Shown: piece by piece, positions 18,229-26,468 of the stretch
How positions within the stretch are numbered: position 1 is the first letter of the stretch
Layout of the letters: each line of letters opens with the position of its first letter
Assembly (NCBI GenBank): GCA_964401355.1
Contig: CAYNYJ010000024.1
Location: forward strand, 1 to 44,170
Direction of reading: 5' to 3'
DNA from: SZUA-152 sp964401355
Lineage (GTDB): Bacteria > Pseudomonadota > Gammaproteobacteria > SZUA-152
DNA: 44,170 nt
The notes under the pieces: model-generated
Told to the model about the DNA's origin: nothing
Seen by the model: only the letters and a program-made list of their open reading frames with translations
The model's database searches: none
Made by a program: the position numbers and the translations under genes

Positions 18229-19545
18229 TTACAAACGATTTTCAACATAGGCTTCATCACGTAAACGACGAATCCAGGTTTGCATGGCAGGATCTGTTTT
18301 ACGCGCACGAATCACCTCTTGGGCATTTTTGCGCTGCACCTTTTCGGTATTGTCATGACTGCGGCGCTCCATCACCTGTAATAGATGCCAACCAAACTGA
18401 GTACGCACCAGCTCGCTGAGTTCATTCACCGCCAACGCGTTCATGGCCTTGTCAAAGGCCGGTACCATTTCACCGGGGCCCACCCAACCCAACTCGCCGC
18501 CTTCAACACCGGAACCCGGATCATCGGAGTGGGCCTTGGCGAGAGTGGCAAAATCTTCACCGTTCAAAATACGTTCACGAATTTTAATCAGCCGTGTACG
18601 CACCTGCTCGTCGTCTTCCAATTCATCGGGACGAATCAGAATATGCCGCGTATGCGTCTGAGTAATCAAGTGCTTGGCTTCATTGATGCGTCGCTCCAGC
18701 AATTTAATAATATGAAAACCACTGGGGCTGCGCAGCGCATCACTGATGCCATTAACTTTCTGTTTAATCACCCAGTCGGCAAATAATGTTGGCAGCGCCG
18801 CAGCCCGACGCCAACCGAGATCGCCACCTTCCAATGCCTGTTGTCCGTCCGATAGTGCAACGGCGGTTTGATAAAAATCGGCATTGGCGCGCAGCTGCGA
18901 TACGATTCCCTGTGCCTTGTCGCGCGCCGTCGATATTTGCTCCGCGTTCGGCGCTTCCGGTAGCGCCACCAGAATGTGGCCGAGACGATATTCTCTGTCT
19001 TCATCACCGCGCAATGCCTGGTTGCTGATAAAGGTATCTATTTCCTGTTGGGTGATGACGATACGATTACGTACCTGGCGTTGTTGCAAACGGTTGACGG
19101 TAATTTCATCGCGCATATTTTCGCGAAACGATTCATAGTCCAGGCCCTCGCTGGCCAGGGCATCACGAAACTCTGCAAGATTCAGGCGATTCTGTGCGGC
19201 AATATTTTCCAGGGTACGATTCAGAGTTTCATCATCAACACGAATACTGCCGCGCTTGGCCATTTGCAATTGAATGCGGCGCAGGATCAAGCGTTCCAAT
19301 AGTTGTTTTCTCAATATCGCGTCTGCTGGCAAGCGCCCGTCTTGTTGAGCCAACTGTTTTTTGATGAGTTGCATCTCTTTGTCCAGTTCCAGGGCGGTGA
19401 TCACCTCACTGTTGACCACAGCGACAATACGATCCAGAGGATCGTTCATCTTCAATGCGGCTGTGGCCACGGTCGCGGAAAACAGCGCCAGCATTGTCAG
19501 CAACGACACGGCCATGATCTGAATTTTATTTACTGCTTGCTTCAT
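18229..19545 (-). CDS. surA: Periplasmic chaperone / peptidyl-prolyl isomerase SurA
   Basis: SurA escorts outer-membrane beta-barrel proteins through the periplasm to the Bam complex. The 438-residue protein starts with a signal peptide (hydrophobic MAVSLLTMLALFSATVATA, cleavage probably after ATAA). It then has the SurA N-terminal domain (DRIVAVVNSEVITALELDKE) and two parvulin-type rotamase domains, beginning near YRLGHILVALPE and THTRHILIRPDE. The gene lies directly downstream of lptD, one of its known clients, on the same strand, so lptD-surA-pdxA-rsmA is a probable operon as in E. coli. Confidence 0.96.
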   Translation of the reverse strand: MKQAVNKIQIMAVSLLTMLALFSATVATAALKMNDPLDRIVAVVNSEVITALELDKEMQLIKKQLAQQDGRLPADAILRKQLLERLILRRIQLQMAKRGSIRVDDETLNRTLENIAAQNRLNLAEFRDALASEGLDYESFRENMRDEITVNRLQQRQVRNRIVITQQEIDTFISNQALRGDEDREYRLGHILVALPEAPNAEQISTARDKAQGIVSQLRANADFYQTAVALSDGQQALEGGDLGWRRAAALPTLFADWVIKQKVNGISDALRSPSGFHIIKLLERRINEAKHLITQTHTRHILIRPDELEDDEQVRTRLIKIRERILNGEDFATLAKAHSDDPGSGVEGGELGWVGPGEMVPAFDKAMNALAVNELSELVRTQFGWHLLQVMERRSHDNTEKVQRKNAQEVIRARKTDPAMQTWIRRLRDEAYVENRL

Positions 19546-19628
19546 TGGAGACTCTCTCAGAATTTCATTTCATCTAAAAATAGTATGACTTACGCCACAA
19601 GTGCTTTTATCGGCCGCTACGCCATCAC

Positions 19629-21899
19629 TCAGGGCGCTAGGATATCACGTGCCAGCAAATCCTCGACCTTGCGGCCGACACTGGTCAATCCTTTCAACTC
19701 CAACTGAAACCAGATGGAATCGCTCAGCCGTTCTTCACGGATATTCACCCGGTAGCGGCGTTTTACAACCCGTATCGACCAACAGCAACTTTGATACTCG
19801 ATCCCGGCCAGCGATTCCAGGGTCACATGATCCCGCACCGAGCGCAGCACCCGACCCACCAGTTTCCAACGCGCAGACAGCGGCCACATGCCCGCGATGT
19901 CCACCTGTTTGCGAACCTCTCGCTCAAACCGATAACCCAGTCGCAGCACGCGACGTGCGCCTTTTTGGTAACGCCAATCCAGACTGCCGCGTTGCAGTAC
20001 CTCGTCCTGATCATCCCATTGCAGGCTGACGCTGGTCGTCATCGCTGGCGTCCAGCGACTCTTTAGTGTCGCCAGCCAATCGGAGCGTGTCTCGGTCTCG
20101 ACCAACCGCCCGGGCAAGGTGACTTCGCGATCTCGAAAGTAGTAGATACGACCGATGCCGGCGCTCAGCAGTTCCCGGCCCTGGGCATCCAGAAAGCGGG
20201 TACTCAGTGCCGCGCTCACTTGATTGGCATCAGCCACCCGATCCACGCCGTTAAATCGATTCTCGCGAAACAATTGATTGAAACTGAGCCGCGGCAGGCT
20301 ACTGTCAAACACCCGCGACTGGCCCGCGGTATCGACGATCAAATCTGACTGCTGGCGTTTCGGCACGTATAAATAAAACAGCCGGGGCTCCAGTGTCTGG
20401 CGTTCGGCACGTCCCCCACCACTCAGTGTGCGCTCAAACACCAGGCCGCTATCGAGACTGAATAACGGCAGACTGCGCGAGGGATTGGCATCGGCACTCG
20501 CATCCACCTCGTGCAATGCATCTTGCAGGGCATATTGAGTGTGTCGCAGCGTCAGCTTGGGCAACAGGAAACCGGGCGCTCCTCGTAATGGCCAGGCCAG
20601 CTGGCTTTGCACATCGAGGCGGGTGCCGACCACGCCCTCGGCACGATCAAAACGCACCGCCTCGGCCGCCACCCCCAAACTCAGACCCGCCGGGCCCAGC
20701 CATTCGCGGCGGGAGACACGCAACTGCGGCAGGCGTTGATAAGGCCGAGACAGCACCGCCAGCGTTTCATCCAGGGTTTGGTAACCCTGCACCAACAAAT
20801 TGGCCTGCCAATGCTCGCCACGGTACTCCAGCTCGCCACGACGCTCCAAATGCCGGACACTGCTGGTCGCCAGTCCTCTGCCAAAATCATTCAGATAATC
20901 TTTGTCCGAGGCAAAGCGGTAATCGACCCGGGTACGCCAGCCCGTGGCAGGGGTGCCGTTGTGTTTGAAGGTCAATGCACTGCGCTCACCTCCAAATACC
21001 GGGTCGTCTGCAAGATGAGCCACATCCAGTTGGCCGCGACTGCTTTCATTGAGATACCGAAATTCCCCTGCCAGCAACACCCCGCGTCGCGACATGATGC
21101 GCGGGGTAAGCGTGGCGTCGCGCTGCGGCGCCATATTCCAGTACCAGGGCAGGCTCAGCTCGGTGCCCGCCACCGAGGTTTCGCCAAACGAAGGCACCAG
21201 AAAACCCGTTTTGCGCCCCTCCAACGGAAAACTCAAATAGGGAAAATAAAACACCGGCACGTGCATGAAACTGATGCGCGCATGACGCGCGATGCCTTCA
21301 TTGGCCGCGGTGTCCAACTCCAGACTACTCGCCCTCAGCACCCAGGCATTGTCACCTTCGTCGCAAGTGGTAAAACGGGCCGATTGCAAACGTGTGCGGT
21401 TGGCATCCAGCAATTCCAGATGCTCGGCCTCACCGCGAATGTGTTTGTCGGTAAGCCAAAAACGCGCCGGACTGAACACCCCTCTGTCGGTACCCAATTG
21501 CAGACGCGCCGATTCGCTGGTTAACAGACGCCCGGCATTTTCATAACGCACCTGGCCATCAACGTGTGCGGTGTCGGTTGTTTCATCGTAGTGCAGGCGC
21601 TCTGCCGAAAGCCGCTGGCGACCCCGTTTACCGATCACGTTCCCCTGCAATCGATACTGGCCAGATTCCAGCACGGCCTGATCGGCGCTGAAACTCCATT
21701 CCCCGTTGAACGTATTTTTATTCACGACACGACCCGTGCCAGCGTGGGTCGCCACCGGCACCCGACAATGTGACCACTCACTTTCCGCCGCCAGCAATAA
21801 CGCCGGCATTGCTGTGAACCCTGCGCACACCAGCACGGCCAGCCACAGCAATCTGCCCACTGGCCTGTTAATCCCCTGTTGGTTGTTTACCGCCTGCAT
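19629..21899 (-). CDS. lptD: LPS-assembly protein LptD (Imp/OstA)
   Basis: LptD is the outer-membrane barrel that inserts lipopolysaccharide into the outer leaflet together with LptE. The 756-residue protein has a signal peptide (GRLLWLAVLVCAGFTAMPALLLAA), the periplasmic OstA/LptA-like beta-jellyroll (about residues 60-190, with LQGNVIGKRGRQRLSAERL) and a large C-terminal barrel. Mature-protein cysteines lie in SHCRVP and TTCDEGD and as an adjacent pair in QSCCWSI near the C-terminus. This is the same four-cysteine layout used for the interdomain disulfides of E. coli LptD. It precedes surA. Its presence shows an LPS-bearing outer membrane. Confidence 0.95.
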   Translation of the reverse strand: MQAVNNQQGINRPVGRLLWLAVLVCAGFTAMPALLLAAESEWSHCRVPVATHAGTGRVVNKNTFNGEWSFSADQAVLESGQYRLQGNVIGKRGRQRLSAERLHYDETTDTAHVDGQVRYENAGRLLTSESARLQLGTDRGVFSPARFWLTDKHIRGEAEHLELLDANRTRLQSARFTTCDEGDNAWVLRASSLELDTAANEGIARHARISFMHVPVFYFPYLSFPLEGRKTGFLVPSFGETSVAGTELSLPWYWNMAPQRDATLTPRIMSRRGVLLAGEFRYLNESSRGQLDVAHLADDPVFGGERSALTFKHNGTPATGWRTRVDYRFASDKDYLNDFGRGLATSSVRHLERRGELEYRGEHWQANLLVQGYQTLDETLAVLSRPYQRLPQLRVSRREWLGPAGLSLGVAAEAVRFDRAEGVVGTRLDVQSQLAWPLRGAPGFLLPKLTLRHTQYALQDALHEVDASADANPSRSLPLFSLDSGLVFERTLSGGGRAERQTLEPRLFYLYVPKRQQSDLIVDTAGQSRVFDSSLPRLSFNQLFRENRFNGVDRVADANQVSAALSTRFLDAQGRELLSAGIGRIYYFRDREVTLPGRLVETETRSDWLATLKSRWTPAMTTSVSLQWDDQDEVLQRGSLDWRYQKGARRVLRLGYRFEREVRKQVDIAGMWPLSARWKLVGRVLRSVRDHVTLESLAGIEYQSCCWSIRVVKRRYRVNIREERLSDSIWFQLELKGLTSVGRKVEDLLARDILAP

Positions 21900-21919
21900 A
21901 TCTGTGTTGTTATTGTCTG

Positions 21920-23311
21920 TTATTTACCGATGCAAAAACTGGAAAAAATTTCGCCCAACAGCTCATCGGCTGTCACCTCACCGGTGATCTCACCCAGCGC
22001 CTGTTGCGCTTGTCGCAACTCTTCCGCCAATAACTCTCCTGCGGCAAATTCCTGTAATTGGATTTGCCCCTGCTGCAAATGCGTTTGGGCCTGCGCCAGC
22101 GCATCCAAATGTCGGCGCCGCGCCATGAACTGACCTTCACCGCTGGCCTCATAACCGACGCAGGTCTTGAGGTGTTCGCGCAGAGCCGCAAGCCCCTCGC
22201 CGGACTGGGCCGACACTTTGAGTACCTCGACCTGTTCTTCGAATAACGCCACTGATAAATCCACCGATGCTACCGCCAGTAAATCCACCTTATTTTGCAC
22301 CATAGTAATCGCCGGCCCGGCGGTCGCCAGGCGTGCCAACAGGGCCTGTTCCTGCGCGTCAAAATCCTGGGTCACATCATGCAGGAAAAGAATTCGGTCG
22401 GCAGCCTCGATCTCCGTCCAGGCGCGACGAATACCCTCCTGTTCGACCGCATCCTCGCTGTCGTGCAGACCGGCGGTGTCGATAATGTGCAGCGGCAGAC
22501 CATCGATCTGAATCTGTTCGCGCAACACGTCGCGGGTGGTGCCAGGGATGTCGGTGACGATCGCCGTTTCTCGCCCGGACAGGGCATTCAACAAGGTGGA
22601 TTTACCGGCATTGGGGCGACCGGCGATCACCACTGTCATGCCCTCGCGCAGCAAATTGCCCTGCTGGGCCGTCGCTTGGGTTTCGTTGAGGCGCGCCTGC
22701 ACGGCATCAAGACGCGTTTGTACCTGACCGTCACCCAGAAAATCGATTTCTTCTTCGGGAAAATCAATAGCCGATTCGACGTACATGCGCAGCTCAGTGA
22801 GTGTCGCCACCAGCTCGTGCACCCGCTCGGAAAAGGCCCCTTGCAAAGAGCGCAGTGCCAGACGCGCGGCCTGGGCCGAGGCACAATCAATCAAATCCGC
22901 CACCGCCTCGGCCTGTGTCAGATCCATCTTGTCATTGAGAAAAGCCCGTTCGGAAAATTCACCAGGCCGCGCGACGCGGGCACCCAGTGACAGGCAGCGT
23001 TGTAACAGCAAATCCATCACCACCGGGCCGCCATGACCTTGCAATTCCAGCACGTCTTCGCCGGTAAAAGAATGGGGGGAGGGAAAATAGAGGGCCAGAC
23101 CGGTGTCCAGTGGTTCACCGTTATCGGCGCGGAAGGGGAGGTATTCGGCCTGGCGAGGTGTCGGTAAATGCCCGACGATATGCTCCGCTATTCTTGCCAC
23201 CAGCGGCCCGGAGATACGGATAATGCCGACCCCACCGCGGCCCGGCGGTGTGGCCAGGGCGGCGATGGTATCGCTGACTAAAACTAGCTCGCTGGTTTCC
23301 ACTGTGTCCAT
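21920..23311 (-). CDS. mnmE: tRNA uridine-5-carboxymethylaminomethyl(34) synthesis GTPase MnmE
   Basis: MnmE works with MnmG to modify U34 of several tRNAs. The 463-residue protein has the folate-binding N-terminal domain (DTIAALATPPGRGGVGIIRISG), the embedded GTPase domain with G1 GRPNAGKSTLLN, G2 region TDIPGTTRD, G3 DTAGLHD and G4 QNKVDL, and the invariant C-terminal FCIGK. A GTG three codons upstream is in frame, but I chose the ATG at 23309-23311, which gives the usual N-terminus. It lies 20 bases from lptD and 62 bases after yidC on the same strand. Confidence 0.97.
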   Translation of the reverse strand: MDTVETSELVLVSDTIAALATPPGRGGVGIIRISGPLVARIAEHIVGHLPTPRQAEYLPFRADNGEPLDTGLALYFPSPHSFTGEDVLELQGHGGPVVMDLLLQRCLSLGARVARPGEFSERAFLNDKMDLTQAEAVADLIDCASAQAARLALRSLQGAFSERVHELVATLTELRMYVESAIDFPEEEIDFLGDGQVQTRLDAVQARLNETQATAQQGNLLREGMTVVIAGRPNAGKSTLLNALSGRETAIVTDIPGTTRDVLREQIQIDGLPLHIIDTAGLHDSEDAVEQEGIRRAWTEIEAADRILFLHDVTQDFDAQEQALLARLATAGPAITMVQNKVDLLAVASVDLSVALFEEQVEVLKVSAQSGEGLAALREHLKTCVGYEASGEGQFMARRRHLDALAQAQTHLQQGQIQLQEFAAGELLAEELRQAQQALGEITGEVTADELLGEIFSSFCIGK

Positions 23312-23373
23312 GGTCGGCACCGTCCGCGTGTCACACCCCGTAGAAACCCCAGTGGTTTAACCGGTGATCCAAT

Positions 23374-25038
23374 TTAGCGGGCCTGAGCCTCAATTTTACG
23401 GGTAATGTGCCATTGTTGTGCAATCGACAGGCAGTTATTCACCACCCAGTACAACACCAGCCCTGAAGGAAAGAAGGCGAAAAAGGCGGTGAAAATGATC
23501 GGCAAGGCCTGCATCACCTTTTGCTGCACAGGATCCAGCGGCGGCGGATTCAGCTTTTGCTGAATGAACATGCTGATACCCATCAACAGCGGCAATACGT
23601 AATAAGGGTCTTTGGCCGAAAGATCGGTCAGCCATAAAGCAAATGGAGCCTGACGCATTTCGACACTTTCCAGCAATACCCAGTACAGCGCGATAAACAC
23701 TGGAATCTGCACCATGATCGGCAGACAACCACCCAATGGTTTGATCTTTTCCTTTTTGTAGATTTCCATCATCGCCTGGCTCATCTTTTGGCGATCATCC
23801 CCGTAGCGTTCTTTCAGCGCTTTCAATTTGGGCGAGAGTCGACGCATGTTGGCCATGCTTCTGTAACTGGCCGCGGACAGCGGGTAAAAAATCAGTTTGA
23901 TGATCAGGGTCACGAAAATGATCGCCAGACCCCAGTTACCGACCACGCTGTGGATCTTTTCCATTACCCAAAACACCGGCTTGGCAAGAATGTCCAGAAC
24001 GCCGTAATCGACGGTCAAGCGCAGATTCGGTTCAATCTGCTCCAAGCGACGTTGTTCCTTGGGGCCCGCATAAAACTGGGTACTAAAGTACGTGCTGCTA
24101 CCCGGTGCCGCATTGCGTTCTTCACCAGACATGCCCAGCAGGTAACGACCATCCGCCAGCCCCTTGCTGTAAAAATGACTGGCAGCATCCTTTGCCGGTA
24201 TCCAGGCACCGAGGAAATAATGTTGCAGCATGGCGATCCAACCACCCGTGTTGTAACTTTGCTCGGGTTTCCATTCCGCCATCTCATCAAATTCTACTTT
24301 TTCATACGGATCCCAGGTACTGGAAACCACACCACCGGTGTAGGTGTAAAGAAAGAAGGATTCACGTGCCATTTCAGTACGCTGGAACTGTTCATAACTG
24401 CGACCTTTCCAGATCTGCTGACTGGCATTTTGCACCTCAACATCTATGCCCACCAGATAACTGTCACGCTGGAAGGTGAAGGTTTTTATCACCGTAATAC
24501 CGTCATCGCTGTTCCAGCGCAGAACCACCCTTAACTCATTCTGACCTTCCTCCAGCACATAGTCGGTTTGATCCGCACGAAAAATCGCGTGATGATCCGG
24601 CGCGCTGCCTTGCGTGGCAATCAAACCCGACTGCGCCACAAAATATTTCGGCATGCGATCATCCAGCAATTGAACGACAACATCAGGCGTATCCTGTTCC
24701 ACCGGATACTGCAGCAAAGCAACACGGCTGATTTCACCACCCGCGGTACTGATTTCCAGCGCAAACACATCGGTCAGCACACTAATTTGTTGACCCTGAA
24801 TAAATTGGTCGCCCGTGACTGCCGTCGACATTGACGACTCTGGCACCGATTTCTGTATTGATGGAATAGCTGCCGGTATATCTGCGGGCACAACAACCAA
24901 AGGTTCTATCACCATCCCGGGATCACTGATTTCAGCCACAACGGGTGCCGGTGGCTGATTTTCCGCTTGCCACGTCGTGTAGATCATCAGAATGACCAGC
25001 GAAAGGGCAATAAATAAAACGAGTCTTTGATTATCCAT
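23374..25038 (-). CDS. yidC: Membrane protein insertase YidC
   Basis: YidC inserts and folds inner-membrane proteins, alone or with SecYEG. The 554-residue Gram-negative form has an N-terminal membrane anchor (about residues 6-23), a large periplasmic P1 domain (about 60-345) and the conserved C-terminal insertase domain. In that domain, GNWGLAIIFVTLIIKLIFYP carries the hydrophilic-groove region, followed by a cytoplasmic helical hairpin (MANMRRLSPKLKALKERYGD), GGCLPIMVQIPVFIALYWVL and two more membrane helices. The ATG at 25036-25038 is used. It belongs to the conserved rpmH-rnpA-yidD-yidC-mnmE block. Confidence 0.97.
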   Translation of the reverse strand: MDNQRLVLFIALSLVILMIYTTWQAENQPPAPVVAEISDPGMVIEPLVVVPADIPAAIPSIQKSVPESSMSTAVTGDQFIQGQQISVLTDVFALEISTAGGEISRVALLQYPVEQDTPDVVVQLLDDRMPKYFVAQSGLIATQGSAPDHHAIFRADQTDYVLEEGQNELRVVLRWNSDDGITVIKTFTFQRDSYLVGIDVEVQNASQQIWKGRSYEQFQRTEMARESFFLYTYTGGVVSSTWDPYEKVEFDEMAEWKPEQSYNTGGWIAMLQHYFLGAWIPAKDAASHFYSKGLADGRYLLGMSGEERNAAPGSSTYFSTQFYAGPKEQRRLEQIEPNLRLTVDYGVLDILAKPVFWVMEKIHSVVGNWGLAIIFVTLIIKLIFYPLSAASYRSMANMRRLSPKLKALKERYGDDRQKMSQAMMEIYKKEKIKPLGGCLPIMVQIPVFIALYWVLLESVEMRQAPFALWLTDLSAKDPYYVLPLLMGISMFIQQKLNPPPLDPVQQKVMQALPIIFTAFFAFFPSGLVLYWVVNNCLSIAQQWHITRKIEAQAR

Positions 25039-25124
25039 TATTTTTTAATGCGCACTTGTGAATAAATACAGGTGAAAATTTTAGGTTACTTGTTTCGAAT
25101 TTTTTATTTTAAGCACGAACACAT

Positions 25125-25373
25125 TTACTTGCCGTGATGCAGCGTGTTGCGTAAATCATCCTGTTCCGGCACAGGATCAACACCGCCTGGATGCCAAGGA
25201 TGGCAACGCAAAATCCGACGTAATCCCAGCCAACCACCTTTAATAACACCGTAGCGTTGCAAAGCTGTTTGGGCATAACAGGAACAACTGGGGTAAAACC
25301 GGCAATGCGGTCCCATCAAAGGGCTCAACACAATTTGATAACCACGAATGATCAGAATCAGGATTTTACGCAT
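25125..25373 (-). CDS. yidD: Membrane protein insertion efficiency factor YidD
   Basis: YidD is a small amphipathic inner-membrane-associated protein thought to help YidC-dependent insertion. The 82-residue product begins MRKILILIIRGYQIVLSPLM and contains the cysteine motif CRFYPSCSCYAQTALQRYG, then KGGWLGLRRILRCHPW and the GGVDPVP segment of the family. The frame opens seven codons earlier, but the ATG at 25371-25373 matches the family start. That start lies inside the end of rnpA (overlap of 16 bases), so translation is coupled. Confidence 0.94.
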   Translation of the reverse strand: MRKILILIIRGYQIVLSPLMGPHCRFYPSCSCYAQTALQRYGVIKGGWLGLRRILRCHPWHPGGVDPVPEQDDLRNTLHHGK

Positions 25374-25813
25374 CGTTTTGCAACTCTTCGCCAATGTGCC
25401 TCTAATGCCTTAGTCAGTTCCAAATTACTCGCCGTCAATGCGCCTTGCCGATTCATAACTACGATATCCAACCCTGCCAACAACGACTGATGTTGCCTAA
25501 AACTGTTGCGAATCAACCGCTTCACGCGATTACGGCCCACCGCCGTTTTGATGAAACGTTTACTGATCGCCAGACCGAGGCGGGCTCGACTCTGTTCATT
25601 ACATTTTGCTAAAACCGTCAGCACATGATCCGAAGATCGGCATTCCGTGCCTTTGAAAACCAACTGGAAATCACCACTGCTTAACAGTCGTGCCCGACGT
25701 GGAAAACACTGGCCGACCGCCACAGATATTTTTTTACGCAAGTCCCGCACAAGATCGGAAACCGATTTTTTTACCACCTCAAGCCGTGGCTGTTCTGACA
25801 TGGGTGATGCCAT
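25358..25813 (-). CDS. rnpA: Ribonuclease P protein component (RnpA)
   Basis: RnpA is the protein cofactor of RNase P, which matures tRNA 5' ends. The family core starts at FPRRARLLSSGDFQLVF and includes the RNR signature GRNRVKRLIRNSFR and LDIVVMNRQGA. The frame from the ATG at 25811-25813 gives 151 residues, about 30-35 longer than typical (about 120), because of the basic N-terminal stretch before the core. A shorter product from an in-frame GTG about 32 codons in is possible, but no Shine-Dalgarno supports it. The gene lies 99 bases after rpmH and overlaps yidD. Confidence 0.93.
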   Translation of the reverse strand: MASPMSEQPRLEVVKKSVSDLVRDLRKKISVAVGQCFPRRARLLSSGDFQLVFKGTECRSSDHVLTVLAKCNEQSRARLGLAISKRFIKTAVGRNRVKRLIRNSFRQHQSLLAGLDIVVMNRQGALTASNLELTKALEAHWRRVAKRCVKS

Positions 25814-25912
25814 AGCACTGATTCCAGAGACCCATCATTCACTTCAAATCCACCCAATAAAATTGGCCTGGGTTTTCGGTCGGGTCTTTTCCTAGACATT
25901 AGATCCTAAAAA

Positions 25913-26047
25913 TTAAGCCGTTAGGCGCTTGCGGCCTTTAGCGCGACGAGCACTAATGATTTTACGACCGGCTTTGGTGGCCATCCGGGCACGAAAACCA
26001 TGGGTACGAGCACGACGCAAATTGCTGGGCTGAAAAGTTCTTTTCAT
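25913..26047 (-). CDS. rpmH: 50S ribosomal protein L34
   Basis: The 44-residue highly basic protein MKRTFQPSNLRRARTHGFRA... ending RRAKGRKRLTA is a textbook L34. The reading frame is open 36 codons further upstream, but the ATG at 26045-26047 is the family start. It is first in the minus-strand block that runs through rnpA, yidD, yidC and mnmE, and faces away from dnaA across the origin-proximal gap. Confidence 0.98.
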   Translation of the reverse strand: MKRTFQPSNLRRARTHGFRARMATKAGRKIISARRAKGRKRLTA

Positions 26048-26133
26048 TGCACTATCCGATTCTGAATTATTAATTGAAATAGCATCAAACGAGAGCCATA
26101 AAATGCGTCTCTGATACCCGTAAAAAGCGGCGC

Positions 26134-26163
26134 AGAGTACTTCGAAAAGCCCCATTCTGTCAA
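26134..26163 (-). promoter_or_regulatory. Probable sigma-70 promoter of rpmH
   Basis: Read on the minus strand, a perfect -35 box TTGACA (26158-26163) is followed after 18 bases by TACTCT (26134-26139). This lies about 90 bases upstream of the rpmH start codon. The -10 is poor (three of six matches) but the -35 is consensus. A DnaA box lies upstream at 26209-26217. Confidence 0.5.
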
Positions 26164-26208
26164 GTGATACCTATAAATCTCAAGAATATCCAAATATTTG
26201 TCCACCGG

Positions 26209-26217
26209 TGTGGATAA
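26209..26217 (-). promoter_or_regulatory. DnaA box upstream of dnaA
   Basis: TGTGGATAA is the exact reverse complement of the consensus DnaA box TTATCCACA. It lies about 250 bases before the dnaA start in the divergent rpmH-dnaA region, a position suited to autoregulation of dnaA by DnaA. Confidence 0.75.
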
Positions 26218-26453
26218 CTTTTTCTGGCGAGAGTAGACTCGACAGCTTCTTGCCCATGCCCCAACGATCAAATTTTTGACCCGCTTTTCGCAACAAATGA
26301 GTGTCACTAATCATGCGCCAAGCACCACCTCGGTCATTATGGCACGGACAACGGCACAAATTTTTATAACCAATAAAAAGTAACGAGAAGCACCGCAATA
26401 TCATTTTGGATCGAGCTGTTTCCGGAACACTGACCCGGAGAAATTCGTTCCTT

Positions 26454-26468
26454 GGGAGATCACACTTG
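26454..26468 (+). promoter_or_regulatory. dnaA ribosome-binding site and TTG start
   Basis: GGGAG at 26454-26458 is followed after seven bases by TTG at 26466-26468. The frame is open to an ATG at 26406, but the protein from TTG begins with the standard DnaA N-terminus (M)SSFAGIWQHCLTRLEDELS. The ribosome-binding site and the family start agree, so a TTG start is preferred. Confidence 0.8.

Larger units (their letters stand above)
26048..26465. promoter_or_regulatory. rpmH-dnaA divergent regulatory region
   Basis: This gap of 418 bases between divergent rpmH and dnaA holds the rpmH promoter candidate (26134-26163), one perfect DnaA box (26209-26217) and the dnaA ribosome-binding site (26454-26458). 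In some gammaproteobacteria oriC itself lies here, but only one perfect DnaA box was found, so I favour the dnaA-dnaN gap as the origin. No small gene is convincing. Confidence 0.6.

Noticed and set aside
26048..26465. oriC in the rpmH-dnaA gap
   Set aside because: Only one exact DnaA box; the dnaA-dnaN gap has four plus trio repeats and an AT-rich zone.
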